NCBI GenBank assembly: GCA_963826165.1
Contig: CAWGWC010000003.1
Location: 62,001 to 126,000 of the forward strand
Origin: JACVRW01 sp963826165
GTDB lineage: Bacteria > Actinomycetota > Thermoleophilia > Solirubrobacterales > Thermoleophilaceae
Direction of reading: 5' to 3'
Length of the DNA: 64,000 nucleotides
Shown here one piece after another: positions 62,832 through 64,000 of this stretch. Each line of letters opens with the position of its first letter. The first letter of the stretch is position 1. A model generated the notes under the pieces. The model had not been told where the DNA came from and did no database searches. It saw only the letters and a program-made list of their open reading frames with translations. Both the position numbers and the translations under genes were made by a program.

Positions 62832-64000
62832 CTACGGAGTGGTGAGCGAGGCTAGGTCCAGGTGGGGCGCGAGATTCCGGAGGGAGACCCCCGGATCGGA
62901 CTCCGGGGACAATACCTCCGCCGCAGCCGCGGCCAGCGCCCGCTCGTGGGCGGCTGCGTGGCCCGCCAGACGCTCCGCGGGGTAGTCGGCGGCCAGCCGC
63001 CGGGTGGCCATGAAGGCCCAGTCGCTTGCCTGGAGCGCAAGCAGCTCGCGGGCGGCGCGCTCGAGGGCAGGCCGGCGGCGCACGTCGCGCGCGGCAACCG
63101 CGACCGTGCGCAGCTCGGCGTCCCGGGCCGCAAAGGCCAGCTCGGCCACCGCCGGCGAGTCCCAGGTCGAGAGGTCCTTGTTCTCGCCCCAGCTCGAGGC
63201 GGTGAGCGGCCGCTCGACCGGGCTCACCCGCTCCAGGCCGTCGGCGACGGTCACCAGGTCGAGCCCGCGCCGCGGCGCCTCCTCGAGCACCGCGGCGAGC
63301 CAGGCTGGCCCCTCGTACCACCAGTGCCCGAGCAGCTCGGTGTCGAGCGCACAGCACAGAAGCCCGCCGTCGCGTACGCGTGCCTGCGCCCGCTCGACGA
63401 AATCGCGGGCGTGCTCGGCGGCGAGATCGAGAGCCGCCCGTCGGTCGTAGGGCCCCCCGGCGTTGTTCCACGGCTTGAGGTCGTGAAGGGTGCGGCGGTG
63501 GTAATCGCGGTAGGCGCCACTGGCCGGATAGCCGCGGGCGTCGTGCCACACCAGCTCCACCGTGGGCCAGTCGATCGGCACCGCCACCGGGCCGGCCCGC
63601 GTGGCCACCGGCGTGAGCTGGTCGAAGCCCGTCTGCTTCGTCTGGTCCACGCAGAAGGCGCGAGTGCCGTGATCGGCGAGCTCTCGCTCGAGCCCCGGCA
63701 CGTAGGCGCACTCCGGCAGCCAGAGGCCGCCCGTCCAGCTGCCGAAGCGTTCGATGTGAGAGGCCGTGCCCGTGGCCAGCTGGAGCCGCAGCGCGGCGTC
63801 GGTGGCGAGCAGGGGCAGCAGCGCGTGCGTGGCCGCCGAGCTCCACAGCTCCACGCCTTCGAGACGGCGGAACGCCTCGACCAGATCGCGTCCTCTTTCT
63901 TCGAAGGCCCGCTCGGCGAAGGTGTAGTCGCCGGCCGCCCTGCGCACCTCGGCGACCAGCTCGCCTTCGCCGGCGCGCTCCAGCCCGGCGGCGTCGTCGG
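62832..64000 (-). CDS. GH57-family (DUF1957) alpha-glucan enzyme, cut by window edge
   Basis: At least 389 residues of a glycoside-hydrolase-57 protein, continuing in frame past base 64000. Seen are WTGGLWLPECAYVPGLEREL (nucleophile-Glu region), TRAFCVDQTKQTG, DLKPWNNAGGPYDRRAALDL, LLCCALDTELLGHWWYEGPA (catalytic Asp motif of GH57 branching enzymes) and a C-terminal helical DUF1957 domain (LLALQASDWAFMATRRLAAD). Family members branch or trim alpha-1,4-glucans. With the GT4 gene it forms a two-gene polysaccharide unit. The N-terminus lies outside the window. Confidence 0.88.
   Translation of the reverse strand, partial: DDAAGLERAGEGELVAEVRRAAGDYTFAERAFEERGRDLVEAFRRLEGVELWSSAATHALLPLLATDAALRLQLATGTASHIERFGSWTGGLWLPECAYVPGLERELADHGTRAFCVDQTKQTGFDQLTPVATRAGPVAVPIDWPTVELVWHDARGYPASGAYRDYHRRTLHDLKPWNNAGGPYDRRAALDLAAEHARDFVERAQARVRDGGLLCCALDTELLGHWWYEGPAWLAAVLEEAPRRGLDLVTVADGLERVSPVERPLTASSWGENKDLSTWDSPAVAELAFAARDAELRTVAVAARDVRRRPALERAARELLALQASDWAFMATRRLAADYPAERLAGHAAAHERALAAAAAEVLSPESDPGVSLRNLAPHLDLASLTTP

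Noticed and set aside
1..64000. Search for CRISPR arrays, insertion sequences, integrases and phage genes
   Set aside because: No regularly spaced repeats, transposase motifs or terminal inverted repeats were seen; the only tandem repeat is coding (glycine-rich tail).

Overview
The window is very GC-rich bacterial chromosome: dense short operons, many GTG and a few TTG starts, stop/start overlaps of 1-4 bases (ATGA, GTGA, TTGA), and many genes whose only upstream signal is a TANNNT-like -10 hexamer a few bases before the start codon. The gene content (ROK regulator with a xylose-type ABC transporter, PPOX/F420-type flavoprotein, TadE-like QAAVEW leader proteins, MeaB, polyamine ABC transporter, many acyl-CoA enzymes) fits a free-living actinobacterium. 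My best guess is class Thermoleophilia (Solirubrobacter-like), but no rRNA or other marker in the window proves it. I see no tRNA, rRNA, CRISPR array, insertion sequence or prophage.

Layout. 1-3.0 kb (minus): start of an acyl-CoA synthetase, a patatin lipase, and two proteins with pilin-like leaders, one of them frameshifted. 3.1-9.9 kb (plus): ROK regulator, xylF-xylG-xylH-type sugar importer, a Gfo/Idh/MocA dehydrogenase and an SCP2-like/alpha-beta hydrolase fusion. 9.9-18.6 kb (mostly minus): TPM-like membrane protein, MmgE/PrpD, NYN and SDR genes, a 58-residue membrane protein, carbonic anhydrase, cysteine dioxygenase, amidohydrolase, PPOX protein, then an aminotransferase-fold protein without its PLP lysine and an H-protein-fold partner without its lipoyl lysine. 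18.7-20.8 kb (plus): sigma factor, probable HTH protein and ImmA/IrrE metallopeptidase. 20.8-29.6 kb: DUF429, acyl-CoA dehydrogenase, a degenerate HD-GYP/GGDEF protein, a GT-C-like membrane protein, VIT-type metal transporter and Fur regulator, CHAD protein, MeaB and a VOC protein. 29.6-40.6 kb: MacB-like ABC exporter with a heavily frameshifted permease, a two-component system with a frameshifted kinase, a hexapeptide acyltransferase, an AbiEi/DUF559 protein and an MMPL transporter.

40.6-61.1 kb is an amine/acyl-CoA catabolic island. It holds a secreted phosphodiesterase pair, CaiD-like hydratase, SDR, two flavin amine oxidases, a class III aminotransferase, a phytoene-desaturase-like oxidoreductase, a potABCD-type importer, two TetR regulators, a Rieske oxygenase, acyl-CoA dehydrogenase, ADP-forming acyl-CoA ligase and half of a RidA. 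Three near-identical copies of a 20-base site (TGACTTTGTNNTCAGTCGCA) lie at three of its promoter regions, so it looks like one TetR-controlled regulon; the TetR at 53965-54621 sits directly behind one of the sites. The window ends with a TMEM175-like channel and a GT4/GH57 alpha-glucan pair.

Several genes carry single-base indels, some in C runs. These may be real decay or leftover consensus errors, and I flag each one.
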